DNA of 64,000 bases, from NCBI RefSeq assembly GCF_034424525.1, contig NZ_CP139979.1:2251501-2315500 (forward strand), read 5' to 3'. This document shows positions 9,163 to 17,523 of the stretch, in pieces. The position numbers and the translations under genes were made by a program. This DNA is from Sphingobium yanoikuyae. Its GTDB lineage: Bacteria > Pseudomonadota > Alphaproteobacteria > Sphingomonadales > Sphingomonadaceae. The notes below the pieces were generated by a model. It saw nothing but the letters and a program-made list of their open reading frames with translations, made no database searches and was not told where the DNA came from. How positions within the stretch are numbered: position 1 is the stretch's first letter; each line of letters begins with the position of its first letter.

Positions 9163-9239
9163 TGGTGCACCCGGAACGATTCGAACGTCCGACCCTCAGA
9201 TTCGTAGTCTGATGCTCTATCCAGCTGAGCTACGGGTGC
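9163..9239 (-). tRNA. tRNA-Arg(ACG), copy 1
   Basis: 77 bases read on the minus strand. The acceptor arms GCACCCG and CGGGTGC pair, the discriminator is A and CCA is encoded. The anticodon loop is CTACGAA, giving ACG (inosine at the wobble position), which decodes CGU/CGC/CGA. The sequence is identical to the copy at 9921-9997. Confidence 0.96.
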
Positions 9240-9359
9240 GTTGTGGAGGCGCAGATATAAGGGCCCGGCTGATCTGGCAACCCCCAAAAATCATCAATGT
9301 GAAATTTATGCGAAAATTGCCGACAAAAGCCCGTATTTCCGGGACTTGCCCCTCGCCGC

Positions 9360-9542
9360 CTATTGCTTGCGTCGCGGCCAGGGATGGAGAATCGGGATGT
9401 AGATGGCGGCAATGATGCCCAGCGCCAGGAAAGTGAGGCCGATCGCCAGCGCAATCACCCAGTAGCGCGGGTCTTCCTGCGACACGAACCATCCCGCAAT
9501 CAGCGACGGAATGAACAGAAGGAGGCGTGCGATCCAGACCAT
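9360..9542 (-). CDS. small two-helix membrane protein
   Basis: About 60 residues starting MVWIARLLL, with two hydrophobic segments (LLLFIPSLIAGWFV and VIALAIGLTFLALGIIAAIYI) separated by a short polar loop with SQEDPRY, and a basic C-terminus (PRRKQ). GGGGA lies six bases before the chosen ATG; an in-frame ATG at 9557 is an alternative. No family is recognised. It lies between the two tRNA-Arg genes on the same strand. Confidence 0.6.
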   Translation of the reverse strand: MVWIARLLLFIPSLIAGWFVSQEDPRYWVIALAIGLTFLALGIIAAIYIPILHPWPRRKQ

Positions 9543-9634
9543 GGATATTCCCCGCATGTCGAACGATGCACCGATCCTAGCATGCTGACTTCGGCAGGGA
9601 AAATAATCTGGAAGCCGCTTTGGCCTCTGATCGG

Positions 9635-9814
9635 TCATTCCCGATAGGGCGGCCGCAGCCGCATGCCCTTGGTCCGGCTGGTCAGATGATATTGGCGACA
9701 CAGCGCACAGCGATAAGGCCGCAGAACGATATCGGCCCGATGGACGACCGCCCAGGCCTCCTCTTCCGTGGCATAGCGTGCCTTGCGGGTGCAGATGCCC
9801 AATGTCGTGCGCAT
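9635..9814 (-). CDS. 59-residue zinc-ribbon-like microprotein
   Basis: An open frame of 59 residues, MRTTLGICTRKARYATEEEA at its start, ending RLRPPYRE. It contains Cys8, a CxxC pair at Cys36/Cys39 (RPYRCALCRQYH) and His43, plausible ligands for one zinc ion. The text YRCALCRQYHLTS resembles small conserved alphaproteobacterial proteins with a basic, nucleic-acid-like surface. It lies between the two tRNA-Arg copies, on their strand. Function unknown; a role linked to RNA is only a guess. Confidence 0.6.
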   Translation of the reverse strand: MRTTLGICTRKARYATEEEAWAVVHRADIVLRPYRCALCRQYHLTSRTKGMRLRPPYRE

Positions 9815-9920
9815 GATGGAATGCTTCGCCAGATCGCGCCCGGCGTCAATGCCGATTTACGCAGCAAAATCTAAAGCAACTACAGTCAGTTGCGTTCGAT
9901 CGTTCAGCGATGAAGGAAAA

Positions 9921-9997
9921 TGGTGCACCCGGAACGATTCGAACGTCCGACCCTCAGATTCGTAGTCTGATGCTCTATCCAGCTGAGCTACGGGTGC
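9921..9997 (-). tRNA. tRNA-Arg(ACG), copy 2
   Basis: 77 bases on the minus strand, base-for-base identical to the tRNA at 9163-9239, including the encoded CCA. Anticodon ACG in a CTACGAA loop. The identity stops within a few bases of the tRNA ends, with only TGAAGGAA shared downstream, so only the gene itself was duplicated or kept uniform. Confidence 0.96.
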
Positions 9998-10134
9998 GTT
10001 GGATGGCGCTGTTAGAAGCGTCCGGCGGTGCTGGCAAGCACTTTCTTTCACTTTTTTCGACAATGCCCGAACGACGGGCGTTTTCGGCAACTTCCCGGCG
10101 GGCTGATCGTTTCGACGCTGGAAAGGATGCCGAC

Positions 10135-10626
10135 ATGAGCTTCACACCCAATGAGATTGCGCTGCTGCTGGTGGCGCTGCTGGCCGGCCTGGTTCTTGGC
10201 CTGATGATGAGCGGCCGAGGCAAATATAAGCGCCTGTGGCGCGAGGAGCAGAGCGCCCACCATCACGCCATCCGGGATCGCGATGCGCGGCTGAATGCCG
10301 CCAATGAACGGATCGCCGAGTTGGAGCGCCAGTCTGCCCCGATCGGCCCCGGCACGGCCACCGCCGTGGCCGGCGGCGTGCATGGCCGCGATGACCTCAG
10401 CCGGATCAACGGCATCAGCCAGACACAGGAGGTCGCGCTCAACGAGGCGGGCTATCACCGCTATGGCCAGATCGCGGCGCTGAATGGCGAGCAGGAGGCG
10501 ACGCTGGAAGCCCGCCTGGGCCTCAAGCCCGGCACGATCGCGCATGAGGACTGGCGCGGCCAGGCGCATGATCTGGAACGGGGCGAGAAGCCGGGCCTGC
10601 TGAGCCGCCTCACCGGCCAGGCCTGA
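10135..10626 (+). CDS. membrane-anchored protein with helix-hairpin-helix domain
   Basis: 163 residues from ATG 10135 (AAAGGA ahead of it). The open frame extends back to 9910 through the tRNA, so that upstream part is not coding. It has an N-terminal transmembrane helix (IALLLVALLAGLVLGLMM), a charged, probably coiled region (RLNAANERIAELERQ), and a C-terminal DDLSRINGISQTQEVALNEA segment followed by GQIAALNGEQEATLEARLGL and the HEDWRGQAHDL ending. That C-terminus matches the helix-hairpin-helix fold often labelled flap-endonuclease-like or appended to ribosomal L21 or NuoE. Catalytic residues are not evident. Confidence 0.75.
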   Translation: MSFTPNEIALLLVALLAGLVLGLMMSGRGKYKRLWREEQSAHHHAIRDRDARLNAANERIAELERQSAPIGPGTATAVAGGVHGRDDLSRINGISQTQEVALNEAGYHRYGQIAALNGEQEATLEARLGLKPGTIAHEDWRGQAHDLERGEKPGLLSRLTGQA

Positions 10627-10641
10627 CCCCCTGAAACGAAG

Positions 10642-10667
10642 AAGGGCGGGAGTTGCCTCCCGCCCTT
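10642..10667. terminator. terminator between convergent genes
   Basis: An 11-base perfect stem (AAGGGCGGGAG at 10642-10652 with its complement at 10657-10667) around a TTGC loop, between the HHH protein gene and ppdK, which converge here. The T-run is short on either side. Confidence 0.8.
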
Positions 10668-10672
10668 TCCGC

Positions 10673-13348
10673 TTACTTCTTCGCCAGAGCGGCCTGCGCC
10701 GCGGCCAGGCGGGCGATCGGCACGCGATAGGGCGATGCCGAGACATAATCGAGGCCGGTCGCCTCGCAGAAGGCGATCGAGGCCGGGTCGCCGCCATGTT
10801 CGCCGCAGATGCCCAGCTTGATGCCGGGGCGGGTCGCCCGGCCGCGTTCGGCCGCCAGTTCGATGAGCTGGCCCACGCCCTCCACATCGATGCTGACGAA
10901 CGGGTCGCGGGCGAAGATGCCCTTGTCGACATATTGCGTCAGGAAGCGGCCGGCGTCGTCACGGCTGATGCCGATCGTCGTCTGGGTCAGGTCATTGGTG
11001 CCGAAGGAGAAGAATTCGCCGACTTCGGCGATCTCGCCAGCCTTCAGCGCAGCGCGCGGCAGTTCGATCATCGTGCCGACCAGATAGTCGACCGACGCCC
11101 CCTGCTCGGCGAACACGTCCTTGGCGACCTGATCGACGATCGCCTTCATCAGTTCCAGCTCCTTCTTCGTCGCGACGAGCGGGATCATGACTTCGGGGAT
11201 CGGCGCTTCGCCGCTCCGTTCCTTCACGATCAGCGCGGCTTCGAAGATGGCGCGGGCCTGCATCTCGTAGATTTCGGGATAGGTCACGCCCAGGCGGCAA
11301 CCACGATGGCCCAACATCGGGTTGAATTCGTGCAGTTCGGCGGCGCGACGCTTGAGCGCCTCGACACCGACGCCGGCCGCCTTGGCCACTTCCTCGAACT
11401 CCGCTTCGCCATGCGGCAGGAATTCGTGGAGCGGTGGATCGAGCAGGCGGATGGTCACGGGCAGGCCGGCCATCACCATGAAGATCTGGGCGAAATCGTC
11501 ACGCTGTTCGGGCAGCAGCTTGTCGAGCGCGACGCGGCGGCCCTTCTCGCTGTCGGCCAGGATCATCTCGCGCACGGCGGTGATGCGGGCCGCGTCGAAG
11601 AACATATGCTCGGTCCGGCACAGGCCCACGCCTTCGGCCCCGAAGTCGCGTGCGGTCTGGCAGTCGAGCGGGGTTTCGGCGTTGGCGCGCACCTTCAGGC
11701 GACGAACCTTGTCGGCCCAGGCCATCAGGATGCCGAAGTCACCGGCCAGTTCGGGCTGCACGGTCGGCACTTCGCCCGCCATGACTTCGCCGGTGGCGCC
11801 GTCGATGGTCAGGATATCGCCTTCCTTCAGCTCGCGGCTGCCGATGCGCAGGATCTTGTTGGCGTTGTCGATCGACAGGCTGCCCGCGCCCGAGACGCAG
11901 GGACGGCCCATGCCGCGCGCCACCACGGCGGCGTGGCTGGTCATGCCGCCACGCGCGGTCAGGATGCCCTTGGCCGCGTGCATGCCGTGAATATCTTCGG
12001 GGCTGGTTTCGACGCGGACCAGGATGACGGCATCGCCCAGTTCGTTGCGACGCTCGGCCGTGTCGGCATCGAACACGATCGCGCCGCTGGCCGCGCCCGG
12101 TGAGGCCGGCAGGCCCTTGGTCAGCACATCGCGCGGCGCCTTGGGATCGAGGGTCGGGTGCAGAAGCTGGTCGAGCGCGGCGGGATCGACGCGGGCGACG
12201 GCTTCTTCCTCGGTGATCAGGCCTTCACTGGCCATTTCGACCGCGATCTTGAGCGCGGCCTTGGCGGTGCGCTTGCCCGAACGGGTCTGGAGCATCCAAA
12301 GCTTGCCCTGCTGGACCGTGAACTCGATGTCCTGCATGTCGCGATAATGGGTTTCGAGGATGTCGAACACCCGTGCCAGTTCGGCATAGGTTTCGGGCAT
12401 CGCCTCTTCCATCGACAGTGGCTTGGCCCCTGCCCGCTCGCGCGCCTGCTTGGTGAGGTACTGCGGCGTGCGGATGCCGGCAACGACGTCCTCGCCCTGG
12501 GCGTTGATCAGATATTCGCCATAATAGGCGTTCTCGCCGGTGGCGGGGTCGCGGGTGAAGGCAACGCCGGTGGCCGAGGTGTCGCCCATATTGCCGAACA
12601 CCATCGCCTGCACATTGACCGCAGTGCCCCAGTCGCCGGGGATCGAGTTCAGGCGGCGATAGACCTTGGCACGGTCCGCCTGCCAGCTGCCGAACACGGC
12701 CGAGATCGCGCCCCAGAGCTGGTCGGCGACATCCTGCGGGAAAGGCTTGTTCCAGAGCTTGGCGACCAGCGCCTTATATTCCGAAACCAGCGCCTTCCAG
12801 TCGTCGGCCGTCATTTCGGTGTCGAGCGTGTAGCCCTGATCTTCCTTAGCGATTTCAAGGGCTTCCTCGAAAGCGCCATGATCGAGTTCGAGCACCACGT
12901 CCGAATACATCTGGATGAAACGGCGATAGCTGTCCCAGGCGAAACGCTCGTCGCCCGATGCGGCGGCCAGGCCCAGCACGGTCTCGTCATTGAGGCCGAG
13001 GTTGAGGACCGTGTCCATCATGCCCGGCATCGAGATGCGCGCGCCCGAGCGGACCGAGACCAGCAGCGGATCGGCCGCGTCGCCGAACTTCTTACCGGTG
13101 ACCGCCTCGATATGGGCGATGCCATTGGCGACTTCCGCCTTCAGGCTTTCGGGATAGACGCCGCCATCGGTATAATAGCGGGTGCACATTTCGGTGGTGA
13201 TGGTGAAGCCCGGCGGCACCGGCAGGCCGATCGCGGCCATGCCGTTAAGGTTCGCGCCCTTGCCGCCCAGCAGATTCTTGTCGCCCTTGCCCCCGTCGTT
13301 CACGCCACCGCCGAAACGATAAACATAGCGCGTCGAAGTGGTGCTCAT
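10673..13348 (-). CDS. ppdK: pyruvate, phosphate dikinase
   Basis: 891 residues; interconverts pyruvate, ATP and phosphate with phosphoenolpyruvate, AMP and pyrophosphate. The N-terminal ATP-grasp domain begins at YRFGGG and has LLGGKGANL; the central swivelling domain has the phospho-His loop GGMTSHAAVVARGMG; the C-terminal PEP/pyruvate barrel has GLCRTEHMFF, HEFNPMLGHRGCRLG and SFGTNDLTQTT. Length is normal for bacteria. The start at 13348 is chosen because GGAAGAGG precedes it and the protein then begins MSTTSTRYVYRFG; the open frame runs further back to 13429. No PPDK regulatory protein gene is nearby. Confidence 0.96.
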   Translation of the reverse strand: MSTTSTRYVYRFGGGVNDGGKGDKNLLGGKGANLNGMAAIGLPVPPGFTITTEMCTRYYTDGGVYPESLKAEVANGIAHIEAVTGKKFGDAADPLLVSVRSGARISMPGMMDTVLNLGLNDETVLGLAAASGDERFAWDSYRRFIQMYSDVVLELDHGAFEEALEIAKEDQGYTLDTEMTADDWKALVSEYKALVAKLWNKPFPQDVADQLWGAISAVFGSWQADRAKVYRRLNSIPGDWGTAVNVQAMVFGNMGDTSATGVAFTRDPATGENAYYGEYLINAQGEDVVAGIRTPQYLTKQARERAGAKPLSMEEAMPETYAELARVFDILETHYRDMQDIEFTVQQGKLWMLQTRSGKRTAKAALKIAVEMASEGLITEEEAVARVDPAALDQLLHPTLDPKAPRDVLTKGLPASPGAASGAIVFDADTAERRNELGDAVILVRVETSPEDIHGMHAAKGILTARGGMTSHAAVVARGMGRPCVSGAGSLSIDNANKILRIGSRELKEGDILTIDGATGEVMAGEVPTVQPELAGDFGILMAWADKVRRLKVRANAETPLDCQTARDFGAEGVGLCRTEHMFFDAARITAVREMILADSEKGRRVALDKLLPEQRDDFAQIFMVMAGLPVTIRLLDPPLHEFLPHGEAEFEEVAKAAGVGVEALKRRAAELHEFNPMLGHRGCRLGVTYPEIYEMQARAIFEAALIVKERSGEAPIPEVMIPLVATKKELELMKAIVDQVAKDVFAEQGASVDYLVGTMIELPRAALKAGEIAEVGEFFSFGTNDLTQTTIGISRDDAGRFLTQYVDKGIFARDPFVSIDVEGVGQLIELAAERGRATRPGIKLGICGEHGGDPASIAFCEATGLDYVSASPYRVPIARLAAAQAALAKK

Positions 13349-13422
13349 CTGGGCCTCTTCCGTCATAACCATATACCGGCTCTCCCTGCACTGATTGCCG
13401 AGTTGTGCGTTGCAATAATAAT

Positions 13423-13466
13423 GCCGCAATTAGCGGCTCAAGCCATTAGGGGATAGGACTTATCCC
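13423..13466. promoter_or_regulatory. two inverted repeats in the ppdK upstream region
   Basis: The gap before ppdK holds GCCGC-AATTA-GCGGC (13423-13437) and GGGATA-GGACT-TATCCC (13450-13466), both perfect and both with 5-base spacers. A weak promoter-like TTGAGC ... TTATTG overlaps the first on the minus strand. They could be operator sites or leader hairpins; there is no direct evidence for a regulator. Confidence 0.35.
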
Positions 13467-13510
13467 GCTTAACTTCGCATATTTCCCGCAGATTTTGGAA
13501 TTTCGTTTCC

Positions 13511-15586
13511 TTATCCTGTAATCTTCGAAAAGTCGGCGACATTGTGCACTGCATCACGGACCCGCGCCAGCAGCGCGAGGCGAGTCGTGCGCTTCGCCGG
13601 ATCAGCATCATTCACCGTCACGGTCTCAAAGAAGGCGTCGATCGGCGCACGGAGCGTCGCAAGCGCAGCCATGGCGCCTTCGAACTCCTCGGCCGCGACA
13701 GCCTGTGCCGCCTGCGGCTCCGCCGCGTCGAGCGCAGCGATCAGATCAGCCTCGGCCTTTTCGGGTTCATAGGAAAGCCCCAAATTCGTCATGCCAGCGG
13801 AAGCTGGCATCTCAGGCGTCGGCGCGCCATCGCTCGAGACCCCAGCCTTCGCTGGGGTGACGGTCAGATCGGGCGCTTCCTTCTTGAGGATATTGGCGGC
13901 GCGCTTGTAGCCGGCGAGCAGATTGGCACCGTCATCGGTCGCGATGAAGGACTGAAGCGCCTTCACGCGGGCCAGCAGGCGGACAAGGTCGTCCTCGCCA
14001 CCCAGCGCGAACACCGCGTCGATCAGGTCATGACGAACGCCCGCTTCCTTCTGCTGCACCTTGAGACGGTCAGCGAAGAAGTCGAGCAGGTCGCCCTCTG
14101 CAACAGGCATACGCAGACCATTGGCGGTCACGATCTGGATCACGCCCAGTGCTGCGCGGCGCAGCGCAAACGGGTCACGCGAACCAGTCGGCTTTTCATC
14201 GATACCGAAGAAGGAGCGCAGCGTATCCAGCTTGTCCGCCAGGCTGACCGCGACCGTGACCGGCGCGGTGGGGACGTCATCGCCCTGCCCGACCGGCTTA
14301 TAATGGTCGCGGATCGCGTCGGCGACGGCGTCGGGCAGGCCTTCGGCGCGGGCATAATAGCCGCCCATAACCCCCTGTAATTCAGGGAATTCGCCGACCA
14401 TTTCGGTGACGAGGTCGGCCTTGCACAGTTCCGCCGCCTGACGCGCCAGCGCCGGGTCGCAGTTCGGCACGATGCCTTCGCTCGCCAGCCATTCGGCCAG
14501 CTTGGCAATCCGCTCCACCTTGTCGGCGACGGTGCCCAGCTTTTCATGGAAGGTGATGCGGCCGAGCTTCTTCGCCTGCTCGGCGAGCGGGGTCTTGCGG
14601 TCCTGCTGCCAGAAGAAGCGGGCGTCGCTTAGGCGTGCAGCCAGCACCTTGCGGTTGCCGGCGACGATCGCCACGCCGCCATCCTTTGCCTCGATATTGG
14701 CGGTGCAGATGAAGGCCGGAGCCAGCTTTCCGCCCGCATCACGCAGAACAAAATATTTCTGGTTGATACGCAGGGTTAGCTGAATGACTTCAGGCGGAAC
14801 CTCAAGAAATTCCGGATCAAAATCGCCCAGCAAGGGCACCGGCCATTCGGTAAGGCCGGCATTTTCCGCGACCAGGCCCTTGTCCTCAATCACGCTATAG
14901 CCCTTGGCCGCCGCAGCCTCGCCGGCCTTCGCCTCGATGATCGCCTGACGCTCCTGATGCGAGACGATGACATAGGCGGCGCGCAGCTTGTCGGCATAGT
15001 CGTCGGCGCCGTCGATGCGGATCGCCCCGGTCGAATGGAAGCGATGGCCCACCGTCTCGCGGCCAGCCTCGATCCCTTCGATCGACAATTGCACGATCTC
15101 GCCGCCGAGCAGCGCGATGATGCCCTGCAGCGGGCGGACCCAGCGCAGGCTTTCGGTGGTGGCACTGGCCGCGCCCCAGCGCATCGACTTGGGCCAGGGG
15201 AAGGCACGGATGACTGCCGGCACGGCTTCGGCCAGCACGTCGGTGGTGGCGCGGCCGGGCTTGTTCACCACGGCGAACCAGACGCCGTCGCGATCCTCCA
15301 GCTGCTCCTGGGTCAGGCCGGTCTTGCGCAGAAAACCTTCAAGCGCCTGCGCCGGGGCGCTGGTGCGGGGGCCCTTGAACTCCTCGCTGACCGCCGCGGT
15401 TTCCAGCGGCAGGTCGCGGGCGATCAGCGCCAGGCGGCGCGGCGTGACGAAGCTGTCGATCGACGCGGGCTTGAGCCCGGCCTTGGCCAGTTCCTCGGTG
15501 AAGAGGCGGGCCAGATCGTCAGACGCCTTCAATTGCATGCGCGCGGGAATTTCCTCGCAGCGCAGTTCGAGGAGGAAATCGGTCAT
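13511..15586 (-). CDS. glyS: glycyl-tRNA synthetase beta subunit
   Basis: 691 residues from ATG 15586, which overlaps the glyQ stop by one base; the protein begins [17 protein letters not shown] as the family does. The beta subunit holds the tRNA-binding and HD-like domains of the alpha2beta2 enzyme. Recognisable segments are GPRTSAPAQALEGFLRK, PWPKSMRWG, NQKYFVLRD, FFWQQDRKTPL and TGSRDPFALRRAALG. Near residue 600 it contains a roughly 25-residue insertion encoded by a palindromic repeat (13787-13862), just before the C-terminal anticodon-binding-type region. The frame is kept, so the gene is very probably functional. Confidence 0.95.
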   Translation of the reverse strand: MTDFLLELRCEEIPARMQLKASDDLARLFTEELAKAGLKPASIDSFVTPRRLALIARDLPLETAAVSEEFKGPRTSAPAQALEGFLRKTGLTQEQLEDRDGVWFAVVNKPGRATTDVLAEAVPAVIRAFPWPKSMRWGAASATTESLRWVRPLQGIIALLGGEIVQLSIEGIEAGRETVGHRFHSTGAIRIDGADDYADKLRAAYVIVSHQERQAIIEAKAGEAAAAKGYSVIEDKGLVAENAGLTEWPVPLLGDFDPEFLEVPPEVIQLTLRINQKYFVLRDAGGKLAPAFICTANIEAKDGGVAIVAGNRKVLAARLSDARFFWQQDRKTPLAEQAKKLGRITFHEKLGTVADKVERIAKLAEWLASEGIVPNCDPALARQAAELCKADLVTEMVGEFPELQGVMGGYYARAEGLPDAVADAIRDHYKPVGQGDDVPTAPVTVAVSLADKLDTLRSFFGIDEKPTGSRDPFALRRAALGVIQIVTANGLRMPVAEGDLLDFFADRLKVQQKEAGVRHDLIDAVFALGGEDDLVRLLARVKALQSFIATDDGANLLAGYKRAANILKKEAPDLTVTPAKAGVSSDGAPTPEMPASAGMTNLGLSYEPEKAEADLIAALDAAEPQAAQAVAAEEFEGAMAALATLRAPIDAFFETVTVNDADPAKRTTRLALLARVRDAVHNVADFSKITG
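13787..13862. repeat. palindromic repeat inserted in frame inside glyS
   Basis: A 76-base element with outer CGTCA/TGACG arms. It contains two perfect hairpins: ATGCCAGC-GGAA-GCTGGCAT at 13791-13810 and ACCCCAGC-CTTC-GCTGGGGT at 13839-13858, with a 28-base middle. Translated in the glyS frame it gives VTPAKAGVSS ... MPASAGMT, the hallmark wording of a dispersed alphaproteobacterial repeat usually found between genes. Here it is within the coding sequence and causes no stop or frameshift. Confidence 0.85.
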
Positions 15587-16458
15587 CAGGCGGTCCATCC
15601 GTTGGTCTTCATCCACGCTTCGCAGCTACCCTTGGCCATGTCGCGGACCTGGCCCATATAGCTGGCGCGTTCCTGCACGGAGATCACGCCGCGCGCCTGC
15701 AGCAGATTGAAGGTGTGGCTGGCCTTGATCGCCTGCTCGAAGGCCGCGAGCGGCACATCATTGGCGATGCACTGGTCATATTCGGCCTTGCAGTCCTTGA
15801 ACCAGCGGAACAGTTTCTCGGTGTCGGCGACCTCGAAATTCCATTTCGACATCTGCCGCTCATTTTCCAGGAACACGTCGCCATAGGTGACGCCCTGGTC
15901 GTTGAACTTCAGATCATAGACGCTGTCGACGCCCTGAATATACATGGCGAGGCGTTCGAGGCCATAGGTCAGCTCGCCCGCGACCGGCTTGCAGTCATAG
16001 CCGCCCATCTGCTGGAAATAGGTGAACTGGGTGACTTCCATGCCGTCGCACCAGACTTCCCAGCCCAGGCCCCAGGCGCCCAGCGTCGGGCTTTCCCAGT
16101 CATCCTCGACAAAGCGGATGTCGTGGACCAGCGGGTCGATGCCGATTTCCCGGAGGCTGCCCAGATACAGCTCCTGCAGGTTTGCAGGGCTGGGCTTCAT
16201 GATCACCTGATATTGGTAATAATGCTGCAGCCGGTTCGGGTTCTCGCCATAGCGGCCGTCGGTCGGACGGCGGCTCGGCTGGACATAGGCCGCGTTCCAG
16301 GGCTTGGGCCCCAGGCTGCGCAGCGTGGTCGCCGGGTGAAATGTACCCGCCCCCACTTCCATGTCGTAGGGCTGAAGAATGACACAACCCTGCTTGCCCC
16401 AATAGGCGTGCAGGGTGAGAATGAGGTCCTGGAAGGAAAGCGCTTTGCCCTCGGCCAC
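15586..16458 (-). CDS. glyQ: glycyl-tRNA synthetase alpha subunit
   Basis: About 290 residues; the catalytic class II subunit that activates glycine. It is highly conserved here: [56 protein letters not shown], then [14 protein letters not shown]. The GTG at 16458 is preferred because AAGGA lies six bases ahead and gives [10 protein letters not shown]; a TTG at 16473 would add five residues and lacks a site. It is upstream of glyS and coupled to it by a one-base overlap. Confidence 0.96.
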   Translation of the reverse strand: MAEGKALSFQDLILTLHAYWGKQGCVILQPYDMEVGAGTFHPATTLRSLGPKPWNAAYVQPSRRPTDGRYGENPNRLQHYYQYQVIMKPSPANLQELYLGSLREIGIDPLVHDIRFVEDDWESPTLGAWGLGWEVWCDGMEVTQFTYFQQMGGYDCKPVAGELTYGLERLAMYIQGVDSVYDLKFNDQGVTYGDVFLENERQMSKWNFEVADTEKLFRWFKDCKAEYDQCIANDVPLAAFEQAIKASHTFNLLQARGVISVQERASYMGQVRDMAKGSCEAWMKTNGWTA

Positions 16459-16592
16459 CGGTGGTCCTTGCAATAATGACAGATTATGGTCGGCCGCGCC
16501 TTGGCGCAGCGCGGGCCAAGGGTCAAGGAAAAGCCGCGTCGAACAGGGTTAAGCCGCTTGCCCTGCGCGCCCGGCGCCCGCATGGAAGGGAT

Positions 16593-17519
16593 ATGAGACT
16601 GACCGCTTTCCCGTCCCGCTGGCTTTCCGCGGGACTTTTGCTGCTCGGCGCCTGGGGCCAGGCCCAGCCCGTCACCGCCCGCGAACCCGTCAACATCGCT
16701 GTCAACGTCGCCCCTGCCCTGTGGCAGGTGAAGGATGCCGACACGACCATCTATCTGTTCGGCACCGTCCATGTGCTGAAACCGGGGATCGACTGGTTCA
16801 AGGGCGGGGTGAAGCAGGCGTTCGACGCAGCGGACGAACTGGTGCTGGAAATCATCGAACCCGACAATCCCGGCGAGATGGCGCAGATGATGGCGGGCAA
16901 GGCGATGGCAACCGACCGGGTCGCCCTGTCCACCCGGCTCGCGCCCGACGCCGCACAGAAATATCGCGCGGCGATGGTGGCAGCCGGCGTGCCATGGCAG
17001 TCGTTCGAGGCGTTCAATCCGTGGATGGCCGGCATGATCCTATCGGTCGCGCCATTGCAGAAGCTGGGCTACCAGTCCGACATCGGCGCGGAAAAGATAT
17101 TGCGCGCCGCAGCCGAGAAGGCCGGCAAGAAGGTCGGCGCGCTGGAAACGGTGGAGCAGCAGCTCAATTTCTTCGCCGACCTGCCGATGGCGCAGCAGGT
17201 CCAGTTCCTCAACGCCACGGTCGAGGGGATGGACGGCATGGAAGGCGAGTTCGCCGCCCTGCTCAACCATTGGCAGACCGGCCAGCCGGAAAAGCTGGCG
17301 GACGAGATGAATGATTCGCTCAAGGCCACACCCGAACTGGCGCAGGTGCTGCTGATCAACCGCAACGCCAATTGGGCCAAGTGGATCAAGGCGCGACTGG
17401 ATCAGCCCGGCACCGTGTTCGTCGCGGTCGGCGCGGGCCATCTGGCCGGCAAGGGCAGCGTGCAGGATCAGTTGAAGACGCTGGGCATCGCCAGCGCGCG
17501 TGTGAAGCAGGGGGAATAA
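16593..17519 (+). CDS. TraB/GumN family protein, copy 1
   Basis: 308 residues from ATG 16593 (GGAAGGG ahead). It has a cleavable signal peptide (RLTAFPSRWLSAGLLLLGAW ... VTA) and then the TraB/GumN pattern: ALWQVKDADTTIYLFGTVHVLKPG, FNPWMAGMILSVAPLQKLGY, GALETVEQQLNFFADLP and the C-terminal GTVFVAVGAGHLAGKGSVQDQL. The family has two GxH motifs (GTVH and GAGH) like the Tiki proteases, suggesting a metal-dependent periplasmic enzyme, though the bacterial substrate is not established. The next gene, four bases downstream, is a paralogue. Confidence 0.9.
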   Translation: MRLTAFPSRWLSAGLLLLGAWGQAQPVTAREPVNIAVNVAPALWQVKDADTTIYLFGTVHVLKPGIDWFKGGVKQAFDAADELVLEIIEPDNPGEMAQMMAGKAMATDRVALSTRLAPDAAQKYRAAMVAAGVPWQSFEAFNPWMAGMILSVAPLQKLGYQSDIGAEKILRAAAEKAGKKVGALETVEQQLNFFADLPMAQQVQFLNATVEGMDGMEGEFAALLNHWQTGQPEKLADEMNDSLKATPELAQVLLINRNANWAKWIKARLDQPGTVFVAVGAGHLAGKGSVQDQLKTLGIASARVKQGE

Positions 17520-17523
17520 GGCC

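Noticed and set aside
9910..10134. N-terminal extension of the HHH protein through a tRNA gene
   Set aside because: It would translate the tRNA-Arg; a good ribosome site precedes the ATG at 10135.
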